A stretch of DNA of 64,000 nt from Bryobacteraceae bacterium (GCA_023384675.1 JAHDVK010000007.1:124001-188000), one strand, 5' to 3'. Shown: positions 45,092 to 53,916, numbered from the stretch's first letter. Notes: generated from the letters alone by a model not told the origin. A program made the numbers and translations.

Positions 45092-46498
45092 TTGTTGCTG
45101 AGTATTCTGATACCCGTTTACAACGAGCGCACAGTCGTCGAGCGGAGTCTCCGGCAAGTGCTCGACGCCCCATTGCCCGAGCAGATGGAGCGTGAATTAG
45201 TCATTGTCGACGACTGCTCCAAAGATGGGACATGGGACATCCTGCAGCGTCTGGCCGCCGCCGAGCCGCGCATCCGGCTCTTCCGCCACGAGGTGAACCA
45301 GGGCAAAGGAGCGGCCGTCCGCACAGCCATCGGCTACGCCGATGGCGATTTCAGCCTGATCCAGGACGCGGACCTCGAATACGATCCGCAGGAATACCCG
45401 ATCCTGCTGAAGCCCTTGCTCACCGGCCACGCCGACGCCGTGTTCGGCTCGCGCTATCTGGCGGGCGAGCAGCGCCGCGTACTGCCCTACTGGCACACCA
45501 AGATCAATCATTTCCTCACTTGGGCCTCAAATATCTTTTCTAATCTTCATGTTACGGACATGGAGACATGTTACAAGGTCTTCCGCACCGACCTGCTGAA
45601 AAGCATCCCGATTCGCTCGAACCGCTTCGGATTCGAGCCGGAAATCACGATGAAGTGCGCCAAACGGCGCTTGCGAATCTATGAGGTGCCCATCAGCTAC
45701 CACGGCCGCACATACGAGGAAGGGAAGAAGATCGGCTGGCGCGATGGCGTGAAGGCGCTGGCCGTGATCGTGAAGTTCTGGCTGATCGACGATCTCTACA
45801 CCTCTCCGCATGGCCGCGGGACGCTGATCACGCTCACGCGCACGCCTTCCTACGTGCGTTGGATCGTCAGCCTGCTGCGGCCCCACCTCGGCGATCATGT
45901 CCTGGAGATCGGCGCCTCCACGGGTGCGTTCAGCGCGATCCTGATGGGCCGGCGGCTGCGCTACGTGGCCGCTGAGGGAGACCCGCTCTACCTCCATGCG
46001 CTAAGGAATCGATTTCTGCGGACGCCGAACGTAGAGGTTGCGGAATGCGATGCGGGCCGCGCGGAATCCTTCCCGTGGACGAACGAATTCGACACCGCGA
46101 TCTGCCTGAATGTGCTGGAGGGACTTGAAGATCCAGCCTCCGCGCTGGCGGGCCTTCGCAAGTCGGTCAAACCCGGAGGGCGTTTGCTGCTGCTGGCGCC
46201 TCTGGGTCCGGGCTTGTTCGGATCCATCGACCGCGCCATGGGGCAGCGCAGGAGGTTCTCGCGCAAGCAGGTGGGCGAACTGCTTCACGAGGCCGGCTTT
46301 GAGATCGAAACCACACATCAAATCAACAAGATGGGCCGTGTGGCGTGGTGGCTGTCGAGCCGCGTGCTGCGCCGCGAACGCCCTTCGAAGCTGACGCTGA
46401 AATTCTTCGACAAGACCGTGTGGCTCTGGCGCTTGCTCGACCATGTGCTGCCTTGGTCCGGCCTCTCCCTGATCGTGGTTGCGCGCCGCCGCGGCTGA
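45092..46498 (+). CDS. Glycosyltransferase (GT2) / methyltransferase fusion, second copy with altered methyltransferase
   Basis: About 468 residues, full-length paralogue of the fusion at 11-12.4 kb. The glycosyltransferase half is intact (LLSILIPVYNERTVVERSL, VDDCSKDGTWD, DADLEYDP, RFGFEPEITMKCAKRR, SYHGRTYEEGKKIG). The methyltransferase half is recognisable but its key spots differ: VLEIGASTGAFSAI has S-T where the copy has G-I, AAEGDPLYL replaces ATDIDEEHL, and CLNVLEGLEDP replaces CLNVLEHVEDD. Starts at TTG 45092 (or 45095); an in-frame stop excludes longer starts. It likely acts on a lipid-linked sugar; the second domain may be weak or have another role. Confidence 0.82.
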   Translation: MLLSILIPVYNERTVVERSLRQVLDAPLPEQMERELVIVDDCSKDGTWDILQRLAAAEPRIRLFRHEVNQGKGAAVRTAIGYADGDFSLIQDADLEYDPQEYPILLKPLLTGHADAVFGSRYLAGEQRRVLPYWHTKINHFLTWASNIFSNLHVTDMETCYKVFRTDLLKSIPIRSNRFGFEPEITMKCAKRRLRIYEVPISYHGRTYEEGKKIGWRDGVKALAVIVKFWLIDDLYTSPHGRGTLITLTRTPSYVRWIVSLLRPHLGDHVLEIGASTGAFSAILMGRRLRYVAAEGDPLYLHALRNRFLRTPNVEVAECDAGRAESFPWTNEFDTAICLNVLEGLEDPASALAGLRKSVKPGGRLLLLAPLGPGLFGSIDRAMGQRRRFSRKQVGELLHEAGFEIETTHQINKMGRVAWWLSSRVLRRERPSKLTLKFFDKTVWLWRLLDHVLPWSGLSLIVVARRRG

Positions 46499-46522
46499 GA
46501 ATTCCGTCATACACTCACAGTT

Positions 46523-47536
46523 ATGTTTGCCATCGGACTCGACTTTGAAGCCCGGCGGGTGGCTGAACTCGACCTGCCTGAACCTGACGCGCCCGGCCCG
46601 GGGCAACTGAGGCTCCGCGTTCTCGAGGTGGGCCTGTGCGGCACCGACCGCGAACTGAGCGAATTCGAGATCGGGGAACCGCCGCCCGGCGAACACGCGC
46701 TCACGCTCGGCCACGAGGCTCTGGCTGAAGTCGTGGAAGCCGGGCCGCGAACCAAGCTCCAGCCAGGGGATCTGGTGGCCCCGCTGGTCCGCCGGCCGTG
46801 CTTGCCGGGATGCGCGGCGTGCCGGAGGCTCCGCCGTGATCTGTGTCTTTCCGGGGGATACACCGAACGCGGCATCCTTGGCCTGCACGGTTATCTCCGC
46901 GAATGGGTGGTGGACGATGAGAGCGATCTTGTCGCGGTTCCCGCGGACCTGGCATCCATTGCCGTACTCGCCGAACCGCTCAGCGTGGTCGAAAAGGGGT
47001 TGACTACGGCCGAGCGCGTACATCCTCTGGGCCCCGCGCGCGCCCTCATCTTCGGGGCGGGGCCGGTGGGCTTGCTGGCAGCCTTGGCGTGCGTGGCCCG
47101 CGGTTGGGAAGTGGAGGTCTTTTCGCTCGAACCGCCCAATCATCCGAACGCCGAACTCGCGCGCCGCGGCGGGGCGCGCTATTCCAACGAGACGCCCTCC
47201 GCAAAGGCCGACGTCGTGCTCGAATGCTCCGGTGCTCCGGCCGCGGCGCGGCAGGGGTTGGATTGGCTCGCGCCGCTGGGAGTGATGGTCCTAATTGGCG
47301 CGGCCGATTTCGACGTGCGCTTCCCGGGTTTCCGCACGGTGATGGAAAACCAGACTGTCACCGGGGTAGTGAACGCGTCGCCCGAACATTTTGCCACGGC
47401 CGTTAGCGATCTTGCGCGCTTCGACCGCGGCGTGCTGCAGGCGATGATCCACCGGCGGGCGCTCAAGGACTGGCGCGCCGCGTTGGGTGGCGAAGGCGCC
47501 GAAGCGCCCAAATCGGTGCTGGCCGTGGCCGGCTGA
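46523..47536 (+). CDS. Zinc-dependent alcohol dehydrogenase, glucose 1-dehydrogenase-like
   Basis: A 337-residue medium-chain dehydrogenase. Catalytic zinc ligands and partners fit C39 and T41 (GLCGTDRELSEF) with H64-E65 (LGHEA); the structural-zinc cysteines C93, C97, C100 and C108 (PCLPGCAACRRLRRDLC) have the spacing of the archaeal-type glucose dehydrogenases; the nucleotide site is FGAGPVGLLAALA. It would oxidise an aldose with NAD(P). The downstream sugar isomerase-like and epimerase genes fit a carbohydrate-related run. It starts 24 nt after the fusion gene. Confidence 0.82.
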   Translation: MFAIGLDFEARRVAELDLPEPDAPGPGQLRLRVLEVGLCGTDRELSEFEIGEPPPGEHALTLGHEALAEVVEAGPRTKLQPGDLVAPLVRRPCLPGCAACRRLRRDLCLSGGYTERGILGLHGYLREWVVDDESDLVAVPADLASIAVLAEPLSVVEKGLTTAERVHPLGPARALIFGAGPVGLLAALACVARGWEVEVFSLEPPNHPNAELARRGGARYSNETPSAKADVVLECSGAPAAARQGLDWLAPLGVMVLIGAADFDVRFPGFRTVMENQTVTGVVNASPEHFATAVSDLARFDRGVLQAMIHRRALKDWRAALGGEGAEAPKSVLAVAG

Positions 47537-47553
47537 TCCGAATGCATCGTTGT

Positions 47554-47572
47554 TCAGGCCCGCCTGGCCTGA
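47554..47572 (+). promoter_or_regulatory. Short perfect hairpin before the sugar isomerase-like gene
   Basis: TCAGGCC (47554-47560), a 5 nt loop, and GGCCTGA (47566-47572) form a perfect stem between the dehydrogenase stop and the next start (47588), just before a GGGAAGGG ribosome binding site. No T-run follows, so it is either a weak terminator, an operator or a translational element. Low confidence in the type. Confidence 0.4.
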
Positions 47573-47587
47573 CTACACTGGGAAGGG

Positions 47588-48421
47588 ATGAGTTACCACT
47601 TCCGTCACGCCATCTGTAATGAGATCTATCAAGGCTGGGACTTCGCCAAGTCCTGCGCTCACATCAAGACAACGGGCTATGAAGGCATTGAGATCGCGCC
47701 CTTTACGCTTTCCGAAGACCCACCCGCGATTCCAGCCGCCCAGCGCGCGGAATACCGCCGCATCATCGGGGATGCGGGTTTGCAGTTTGTGGGGCTGCAC
47801 TGGTTGATGGTCGCCCCTAAGGGGCTGCATGTCACCACGCCCGATGCAGCGCTGCGCAAGCGCAGTTGGGATGTAATCCGCGGCCTGGTGGATCTCTGCG
47901 CGGATCTGGGTCCGGACGGCGTGATGATCTTCGGCTCGCCGAAGCAGCGCGAGACCACCGGCGGCGCGACGCGCGACGAAGCCACGCGGCGCTATATCGA
48001 CGGCCTGGCCGCGGTGGCGCCGCATGCGGCCGCTCGCGGCGTCACGATTCTGGTGGAGGCGCTGCCTTCAAACCAATGTGACGTTGTGTTGTCGCTGGAG
48101 GAAGCCGTCTCGATCGTCAATGAGATCAATAGCCCGGGGGTGCGGACGATGTTCGACACCCACAACGCGGTGAACGAGACCGAGCCGCACGCCGTGCTGG
48201 TGGAACGCTACTTCGACTACATCCGCCACGTGCACGTGAACGAGCTTGACGGCGGCCATTGCGGGACGGCCGATTACGATTTCGGCGCGATTCTGAAGGT
48301 TTTGCGCGACCGCAACTATCAGGGCTGGGTCTCGCTGGAAGCGTTCAACTTCGATCCGGGCGCCGAACGGATCGCTGCGGAAAGCCTGCGGTATCTCGAG
48401 GGCGTGATCGCCAAACTATGA
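47588..48421 (+). CDS. Xylose isomerase-like TIM-barrel sugar isomerase/epimerase family protein
   Basis: A 277-residue AP-endonuclease-2/sugar-phosphate-isomerase-like TIM barrel. Metal-ligand acids are in the family's usual places: GVTILVEALPSNQCD, MFDTHNA, HVHVNELDGGHCG and VSLEAFNF. Substrate is unknown; many homologues isomerise or epimerise keto sugars. GGGAAGGG precedes the ATG. The stop overlaps the epimerase gene start as ATGA, so the two are translationally coupled. Confidence 0.85.
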   Translation: MSYHFRHAICNEIYQGWDFAKSCAHIKTTGYEGIEIAPFTLSEDPPAIPAAQRAEYRRIIGDAGLQFVGLHWLMVAPKGLHVTTPDAALRKRSWDVIRGLVDLCADLGPDGVMIFGSPKQRETTGGATRDEATRRYIDGLAAVAPHAAARGVTILVEALPSNQCDVVLSLEEAVSIVNEINSPGVRTMFDTHNAVNETEPHAVLVERYFDYIRHVHVNELDGGHCGTADYDFGAILKVLRDRNYQGWVSLEAFNFDPGAERIAAESLRYLEGVIAKL

Positions 48422-49368
48422 GCGCGAATCCCATTGTGACGGGCGGGGCGGGCTTCATCGGCAGCGCCCTGGTGCGGGCGCTGCTGGACGCCGGGGCGAA
48501 GCGCGTCTCGGTGATCGACAATCTCGCGTCGGGGAAGCGGGAAAACCTGGCCGGAGTGGCGGAGCGCGTGGATTTGCATGAGGTGGACATCCGGGACGCC
48601 GGCGCGCTGAAGCCGTTGATCAAGCGCGGGGCGACCGTCTATCACCTGGCGGCGATCCCATCGGTGCCGCGCTCGATCACGGATCCCAACCCCTCGCACG
48701 AGGTGAACATCAACGGGACGTTCAACGTGCTGAGCGCCGCGCGCGACGCCGGCGCGCGGCGGGTGGTGTATGCGGCATCCTCATCGGCCTATGGCGACAC
48801 GGAAGTGCTGCCGAAGACCGAATCGATGCGGCCGGCGCCGTTGTCTCCCTACGCGGCGCAGAAGCTGATGGGCGAATACTATTGCTCGGTCTTTCATTCC
48901 TGCTTCGGCCTGGAGACCGTTTCGCTGCGATTTTTCAATGTATTTGGCCCGCGGCAGGATCCGAACAGCCCCTACAGCGGGGTTTTGTCGATCTTCATGA
49001 AGTGCGTGCTGGCCGGTACGCCGCCCACGATCTTCGGTGATGGGGAGCAGTCGCGCGACTTCACCTATGTGGAGGACGTGGCGGAGCTGGTGATGAGGGC
49101 GGCGGAGGCCGAAGGGGTCCAGGGCCGGGTGTTCAATGCCGGCAATGGTAACCGGTACACATTGAACGAGACCTGGCGGCTGTTGTGCGACATTCACGGC
49201 GCCGCGATCCAGCCGCGGTACGGTCCGCCGCGGGCGGGCGATGTGCGCGATTCGCAAGCCGACGTGACGGCGGCGGTGCGCGATCTGGGCCATGCGCCGC
49301 GGTTCAGCTTCGAGGAGGGGCTGCGCCGGACGCTGGCCTGGTACGCGGAGGCGGAGCGGACGGCTTGA
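48418..49368 (+). CDS. NAD-dependent nucleotide-sugar epimerase (UDP-glucose/UDP-GlcNAc 4-epimerase type)
   Basis: A 316-residue extended short-chain dehydrogenase. NAD-binding IVTGGAGFIGSALV, the catalytic ASSSAYGD and Y-x3-K (SPYAAQKLMGEY), and RFFNVFGPRQDPNSPYSGVL are all present, matching WbpP/GalE-like enzymes for surface polysaccharide precursors. The true start is ATG 48418 (inside the upstream stop); the longer open frame to 48259 is a shadow of the isomerase gene. The product could feed the glycosyltransferase fusions and LPS enzymes of this window. Specificity is not determined. Confidence 0.87.
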   Translation: MSANPIVTGGAGFIGSALVRALLDAGAKRVSVIDNLASGKRENLAGVAERVDLHEVDIRDAGALKPLIKRGATVYHLAAIPSVPRSITDPNPSHEVNINGTFNVLSAARDAGARRVVYAASSSAYGDTEVLPKTESMRPAPLSPYAAQKLMGEYYCSVFHSCFGLETVSLRFFNVFGPRQDPNSPYSGVLSIFMKCVLAGTPPTIFGDGEQSRDFTYVEDVAELVMRAAEAEGVQGRVFNAGNGNRYTLNETWRLLCDIHGAAIQPRYGPPRAGDVRDSQADVTAAVRDLGHAPRFSFEEGLRRTLAWYAEAERTA

Positions 49369-49415
49369 TTTATAGGAGTAGAATGTCCTGTTAGAATGGG
49401 AGGCACGGAGCGTTC

Positions 49416-49976
49416 ATGTACCTCGAGAATCCGAACGAACGAAACCTTCTGATCACTTCGGTGGACTATGTTTTCAACTGGGCCCGGAAGTCGTCATTAT
49501 GGCCGCTGACGTTCGGACTGGCGTGCTGCGCGATCGAGATGATCGCCAGCTCGGCGGCGCGGTTTGACATTGCGCGGTTCGGCTCGGAGGTGTTCCGGCC
49601 GAGTCCCCGGCAATGCGATCTGATGATCGTCTCGGGGACGGTGACGCTGAAGATGGCGCCGGTGCTGAGGCGGATTTACGACCAGATGCCCGAGCCGAAG
49701 TTCGTGATCTCGATGGGGGCGTGTTCGAGCGTGGGCGGTCCGTTCAACACGTACGCGGTGTTGCAGGGGGTGGACAAGATCGTGCCCGTGGACGTGTACG
49801 TGACCGGATGCCCGCCGCGGCCCGAAAACCTGTTCTATGGCCTGCTGAAGCTGCAGGACAAGATCGATCAGATGAGCCTGCTCCAGCGGCCCACCGAAGT
49901 CCGCCTCGAAGAGGCGATGCTTGAGGATTTCAAGCGCCAGGTGATGGTGGCTCAGGTGCAAAGCCCCGTCGCGTGA
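49416..49976 (+). CDS. nuoB: NADH-quinone oxidoreductase subunit B, isolated copy
   Basis: A 186-residue complex I subunit carrying the terminal N2 4Fe-4S cluster. The ligands C37 and C38 ([10 protein letters not shown]), C103 (MGACSSVGG) and C132 ([14 protein letters not shown]) are all present, and so is [20 protein letters not shown], so it should be functional. It is preceded by the epimerase and followed by pgeF; nuoA, nuoC and nuoD are not adjacent, whereas nuoB is normally inside the nuo operon. ACGGAG stands 5 nt before the ATG. It may be a second copy or the only copy moved away from the operon. Confidence 0.94.
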   Translation: MYLENPNERNLLITSVDYVFNWARKSSLWPLTFGLACCAIEMIASSAARFDIARFGSEVFRPSPRQCDLMIVSGTVTLKMAPVLRRIYDQMPEPKFVISMGACSSVGGPFNTYAVLQGVDKIVPVDVYVTGCPPRPENLFYGLLKLQDKIDQMSLLQRPTEVRLEEAMLEDFKRQVMVAQVQSPVA

Positions 49977-50632
49977 AGCTCCGGCGCGATCCCGATCAAT
50001 ACTACCGTTCACCGCTTCTGGCCGGGGAGGCGTGGCTGGAGCACGCTTTTGGGACGGCGGCGGCCGAAGCCGGGGACAACTGCCTGGCGTTGCGGCAGGT
50101 GCATTCGGCGAGAGTGATTACAGCCGGGGAGTGGTCGCCGGAGGTGGAAGCGGACGGATTGGTGACGAACCGTCCAGGGGAGCGAATTGCCGTAAAATCA
50201 GCGGATTGCGTGCCGATCTTGTTCGCCGATCCGGTGAAGCGGGTGGTGGGCGCGGTGCATGCCGGGTGGCGGGGGACGGTGGCGGGCGTGGCCGAAGCTG
50301 GAGTGGAGGCGCTGGCCGGGCGGTTTGGCAGCCGGCCAGAGGATCTTCTGGTGGCGATGGGTCCGTCGATCGGTCCATGCTGCTACGAGGTGGGCGAAGA
50401 GGTGAGTGTCTTATTTCGGGCACTGTTCCCGGAATGGGACAGGTTGGCGCATCCGGGACGGATTGACCTGCGGGAGGCGAACCGGAGGATTCTGATGCGC
50501 GGAGGGGTGCCGGAGAGGCGGATCGCCAGCGCGGCGCCCTGCACCTTTTGCGGGGGGAGTGAGTTTTTTTCCTGGAGAAGAGACCGGCAAACGGGGCAAA
50601 GGATGTTTGCCGTAATTGGGGTGCGCGAGTAG
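49973..50632 (+). CDS. pgeF: PgeF/YfiH/LACC1-family multicopper-like nucleoside phosphorylase
   Basis: A 219-residue member of the family formerly called polyphenol oxidase, now purine nucleoside phosphorylase/adenosine deaminase in LACC1 or peptidoglycan editing factor PgeF. The metal-site His/Cys cluster is present: [18 protein letters not shown] and [28 protein letters not shown] ends the core. GTG start overlaps the nuoB stop (GTGA), so nuoB and pgeF are coupled, an unusual pairing. A terminator follows directly. Confidence 0.9.
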   Translation: MKLRRDPDQYYRSPLLAGEAWLEHAFGTAAAEAGDNCLALRQVHSARVITAGEWSPEVEADGLVTNRPGERIAVKSADCVPILFADPVKRVVGAVHAGWRGTVAGVAEAGVEALAGRFGSRPEDLLVAMGPSIGPCCYEVGEEVSVLFRALFPEWDRLAHPGRIDLREANRRILMRGGVPERRIASAAPCTFCGGSEFFSWRRDRQTGQRMFAVIGVRE

Positions 50633-50636
50633 ACAA

Positions 50637-50674
50637 AAAAAGGGCGCGAACCGGAAAGCGGCCGCGCCCTTTTT
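50637..50674. terminator. Bidirectional Rho-independent terminator
   Basis: A 12 bp perfect stem AAAAAGGGCGCG (50637-50648) pairs with CGCGCCCTTTTT (50663-50674) around a 14 nt loop that can itself form a short CCG/CGG stem. The T-run follows the GC core on both strands. It separates pgeF (plus) from the DksA-like gene (minus), whose stop is 21 nt away. Confidence 0.87.
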
Positions 50675-50694
50675 AATGCGGAGCTGGGCGAAAG

Positions 50695-51072
50695 TTAAGC
50701 AACCATCAGTTCTTCGAACATTTCCAGGTTTTCGTCGCGGCTGCGGTCCGCGAGTTCCTGGCACTGGATGCAGAACGGCGCCCAGGGCACAGCGTTGAGC
50801 CGTTTCGGATTGATGTCTTCTTCGCAATGCAGGCAGACGCCATAGTTGCCTTCATTGAGGCGCCGCAAGGCGGCCCGCACGTTGCGCAGCAATTGCGATT
50901 CGCGGTCCAGGTTGCGGATGGCGAGTTCGCGCTCGGCGGCGTGTTGGACTTCGTCGAGCGCGTCGGGACTTTTTTCTATCGCAATGCCCTCGCGATCGCG
51001 CACGGCCTTGGAGAGTTCTGCGAACTTCTCCTCGAGGATTCGCTTGTACTTGTTGAGCTCCGTCTTAGTCAT
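50695..51072 (-). CDS. DksA/TraR-family zinc-finger protein
   Basis: A 125-residue protein with an N-terminal coiled coil (YKRILEEKFAELSKAVRD to about residue 70) and a C4 zinc finger (CLHCEEDI and CIQCQELA). Such proteins enter the secondary channel of RNA polymerase and alter promoter response, for example to ppGpp. The acidic tip DEVQHAAE lies in the coiled-coil turn region. AGGAGAAACGAAA precedes the ATG. No gene is downstream in the same direction before the terminator, so it is monocistronic. Confidence 0.92.
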   Translation of the reverse strand: MTKTELNKYKRILEEKFAELSKAVRDREGIAIEKSPDALDEVQHAAERELAIRNLDRESQLLRNVRAALRRLNEGNYGVCLHCEEDINPKRLNAVPWAPFCIQCQELADRSRDENLEMFEELMVA

Positions 51073-51529
51073 TTTCGTTTCTCCTGATGACTTGTTTTGT
51101 TCTTTTTTTTCCTAACACCGTACAGACGCTAAAACTGCGGAAAAGTTTCATCAACAGGGGCGAATTTTACGCCTATTCCGATAGGCTCTTCACCACCCGC
51201 CGGGAGGGCCTCTCCGCCCCCAATCATCTGCAGGCCATCGCCTAGAATACCACACAACATGCAATTCAAGGGCCAACCCGCGGCAGACTGGGCCGCCCAC
51301 CCACATCCCAACCATACAGATTCACATCGCCCGGCTGCGGGCTCGATGTTTTCTACCTTGAAAAGTGCCGGCCAGCCGGCATTCGTCTCAGACTTTCCGG
51401 CCTGAATCTTACACGACCTTATCGGCACGCGCAAGCGGAAAGATTATGGTTGTATGAACTCAGACGAAGGAAATCGCGGGAGGTTTCGCCAGGATGAGGT
51501 ATATCGGAGCGCTTGTTGCGATCTTTCGG
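51073..51529. other. Intergenic region without a supported gene
   Basis: This 457 nt gap holds the leader of the DksA-like gene (Shine-Dalgarno and, further out, a weak TTGATG-N17-TAGCGT pair on the minus strand). It contains a perfect inverted repeat TGCCGGC-CA-GCCGGCA at 51366-51381 and an imperfect hairpin ACATCGCCCG to CGGGCTCGATGT at 51324-51349 followed by TTTTC on the plus strand. The open frame at 51129-51434 (minus) has no family resemblance and no good start. I see no tRNA or recognisable riboswitch. Structured RNA is possible. Confidence 0.4.
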
Positions 51530-53392
51530 CTACCTCCGGACCCATCCGATGCGTCCGAAGGCCAAGCCCAGTTCACGTCCGCCAGGTTCCTGGTAGGTGC
51601 GGTCGACTTCGAGGACGACTGTGATGGGCCGGTCTGGAGCGAAGCCGTCGGGAATAGGCAAGTAGGTTTCAAATGATGCGTTTGCGGTTGTGATCCGGAT
51701 CTCGCCGAGGGGGGTGTCGCCGGACTTGAGCGTGAGCCGGACGCCGAGGGCGGCCTGATCCGCCGGGCAGTAGCCGGCGATAAAGAGGGCGTCGGTGGCG
51801 GGGTTGGGCGGAGCGAGATGGACCTCGGCTCTCCGGCTCATCCAGCGGTAGTTGCCTTCACGCTGATGCCATCCTTCGCCGAGGTCCTGCTGGAACGGGG
51901 CGAGGCCGGCGTCGATCAACCGGGGGCGGGCATCCAGCCAGGCAGGGGGCAGCGCACGTGTAAACTGGCGGGTGACATTCCGCAGACGCCGCCCGTCCAC
52001 TTCGTAGACAACCGCCCGGTCCCACAACAGCTCGCGCGCCGTGACGTTCTCCGGAGCGACGGTTTGCGCGATCTCACCCAGGGAGGCATGCGGGGTGAGG
52101 GATTTTTCTTCACCCGGAAGGATGAAGACTTGCGGGATTCCGAGCGCGCGATAGGGTGCGTCATAGAAGCCGCCCCAATAGAGTTCGTCGTCCAAGCCCT
52201 TGAGCAGGATCATCTTGCCGGGATGCAGCGTATGCGCCTGCCACATGCCGTGGACCAGGGCCTCGATGCGCTGGCCGCGCTCGAAGTGCCAGCGGGTGGT
52301 GGCGCGCTGCACCGGCAGGGCGAAATAGAGGTGAAGGCAAAGCACCAAGGCGGCGGCGGCGCGCCAGGGCCAGCCGTGACGCCAGGCCCAGCCCGAGAGC
52401 GAGGCGAGGATGAAGGCGAGCCCGATGGCGGGAATCGTCATGTAGTAGGTCGAAAAGTGGTCCCGGAGAGGCAGCACGGGTCCGATGGCGGCGGTAAACC
52501 AGAAGATGCCGAGGGCCGGGATGCGGTCGCCGCGGCGCCATGCCCAGACGGCGAAGGCGAGCAAGAGGGCGGCGAGGGTCCAGGCGGCGGCCTCCCAACT
52601 CCACGCGGGCATCCGCCAGTGAGGCAGGATCATGCCGCCAGCGAGGGAGTTCCCCCAATAGCGCCCGTAGGTGGGGATCATGTCCAGATCCCAGTAACGG
52701 GCATAGGGGCCGCTGGTGGGTTTGGCGGCGACGGAGTGGTGCCAGACGAAATAGAGCCCCGAGATCGCCCACAGCGGAAGTGTTTTGAGCCATTCGCGAG
52801 GGGAGCGGAGCAGGACCACGGCCAGCGCGAGCGCGGGATAGACGATATTCATCTCGAGCGCGCCAAACCCGAGCACGAACAGCGCCAGTTGCGCCCACCA
52901 CCAGCGGGCGCGGCCCGTCTCCAGAGCGCGCAACAGGCAGGCCAGCGCAGCCAGGATGAAGAACGAGCAGAGGATCTGGTTGTAGGCCGACAGCCAGGCA
53001 AGAGGCGTGGCCAGGCCGGGGTTGGCGAGCCAGGCAAGCGGGGCGGCGAGCGCCGCCACACGGCTGGCGGTGAGCCTCCAGACGAGCCACTGGAGCAGCG
53101 CGAGGTTGGCCGACATCGTGACCGCGACCCAGGCGTGGAAAGGAACCGGATTGAGGCCAAAATGACGGTAATTGAGCAGAAAAAACAGCCTTTCGCTCCA
53201 TGGGCGGATGGTGCCCTGGGCGCGCGGCTCGAACAGCGCCACGAGCCAGTCGCGCAGCGAGTGCAGGTTCTGATTCTGGCTCAGCCAGGCGAAATCGTCC
53301 TGCTGGAACCAGGCGCGGAAGGCATAGTGGTTCAGCGCGTAGAGCACAAGCTGCGGCAGCAGCCACCACAGCGCGAGGCGGGCGTGCTTCAT
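51530..53392 (-). CDS. GT-C-like polytopic membrane protein with C-terminal beta module
   Basis: About 620 residues. Some ten to twelve transmembrane helices in the first 420 residues with an early acidic pair after helix 1 (AFRAWFQQDDFAWLSQNQN), where GT-C glycosyltransferases such as Wbp/Pmt-like enzymes carry catalytic acids. The C-terminal 120 residues (HQREGNYRWMSRRAEVHLAP to the end) form a soluble beta domain that matches the lipoprotein encoded directly upstream. Family assignment is by topology and the DD pair only; it could also be a membrane protein without transferase activity. Starts within the lipoprotein stop (ATGA overlap). Confidence 0.7.
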   Translation of the reverse strand: MKHARLALWWLLPQLVLYALNHYAFRAWFQQDDFAWLSQNQNLHSLRDWLVALFEPRAQGTIRPWSERLFFLLNYRHFGLNPVPFHAWVAVTMSANLALLQWLVWRLTASRVAALAAPLAWLANPGLATPLAWLSAYNQILCSFFILAALACLLRALETGRARWWWAQLALFVLGFGALEMNIVYPALALAVVLLRSPREWLKTLPLWAISGLYFVWHHSVAAKPTSGPYARYWDLDMIPTYGRYWGNSLAGGMILPHWRMPAWSWEAAAWTLAALLLAFAVWAWRRGDRIPALGIFWFTAAIGPVLPLRDHFSTYYMTIPAIGLAFILASLSGWAWRHGWPWRAAAALVLCLHLYFALPVQRATTRWHFERGQRIEALVHGMWQAHTLHPGKMILLKGLDDELYWGGFYDAPYRALGIPQVFILPGEEKSLTPHASLGEIAQTVAPENVTARELLWDRAVVYEVDGRRLRNVTRQFTRALPPAWLDARPRLIDAGLAPFQQDLGEGWHQREGNYRWMSRRAEVHLAPPNPATDALFIAGYCPADQAALGVRLTLKSGDTPLGEIRITTANASFETYLPIPDGFAPDRPITVVLEVDRTYQEPGGRELGLAFGRIGWVRR

Positions 53393-53916
53393 GGTTCGGC
53401 AAACCCGATGGACGACACCACGATGCCGAGTTCGCGGCCGTCGAGGACTCCGGGTTCGATGGCCCGGCTCAACTCAAATTCCACGGTGACCGCTTCGCCG
53501 GCCAGTGCCGCTTTCGGGACGGGCGCCTGGTAGTGGTGTTCTCCGGCGCCGGACACGCGGAACGGTTCGAGCTTCACGCCGCTGACCGAGGCGCGTATTT
53601 CCAGACCCGTGAGCGGCTCGGCCGCGGCATCCGGGATGGTGAAGGTCATCCGCAGGCTTGCGCCCTGGAGCGCGGCCCCGGCCGGCGGGCGGAGCGACAC
53701 GCCGAAGCGGCGCATCGACCAGCGCCAGGAACTGCCCTCGGCTTCATAGAAGCCATGCAGGAGTTGCGAGGCATCGCGCGGGTCGCCCATGGCGATCGAG
53801 GACTTCAGGTCCTCGGGCTCCTCGATGGTGGCCATGGGGTCGGGGCGGTACTTGCGTTCGCAGCCGGTGATTGCCAGCGCGGCGGCGAGGATGAGGAACA
53901 AAGCTATTCGGAGCAC
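53389..53916 (-). CDS. Putative lipoprotein sharing a module with the GT-C-like protein
   Basis: About 175 residues with a lipoprotein signal ending in ALAITGC (lipobox). The mature part ends in a beta module from about residue 55 (SWRWSMRRFGVSLRPPAGAA to GRELGIVVSSIGFAEP) that lines up with the C-terminus of the downstream GT-C-like protein (RGRELGLAFGRIGWVRR against GRELGIVVSSIGF). GTG 53916 gives the best signal peptide; TTG 53937 is an alternative, and both overlap the upstream oxidoreductase gene slightly. Function unknown; the shared module suggests a common ligand or interaction. Confidence 0.72.
   Translation of the reverse strand: MLRIALFLILAAALAITGCERKYRPDPMATIEEPEDLKSSIAMGDPRDASQLLHGFYEAEGSSWRWSMRRFGVSLRPPAGAALQGASLRMTFTIPDAAAEPLTGLEIRASVSGVKLEPFRVSGAGEHHYQAPVPKAALAGEAVTVEFELSRAIEPGVLDGRELGIVVSSIGFAEP

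Noticed and set aside
48259-48417. N-terminal extension of the epimerase
   Set aside because: It overlaps the isomerase gene out of frame; the NAD-binding strand begins right after ATG 48418.
51129-51434. A 101-codon minus-strand frame
   Set aside because: No ribosome binding site, no recognisable motif, odd composition with many cysteines and prolines.
51818-53533. A 571-codon plus-strand frame rich in Gly, Glu and Arg
   Set aside because: Low-complexity antisense of the GT-C-like gene.
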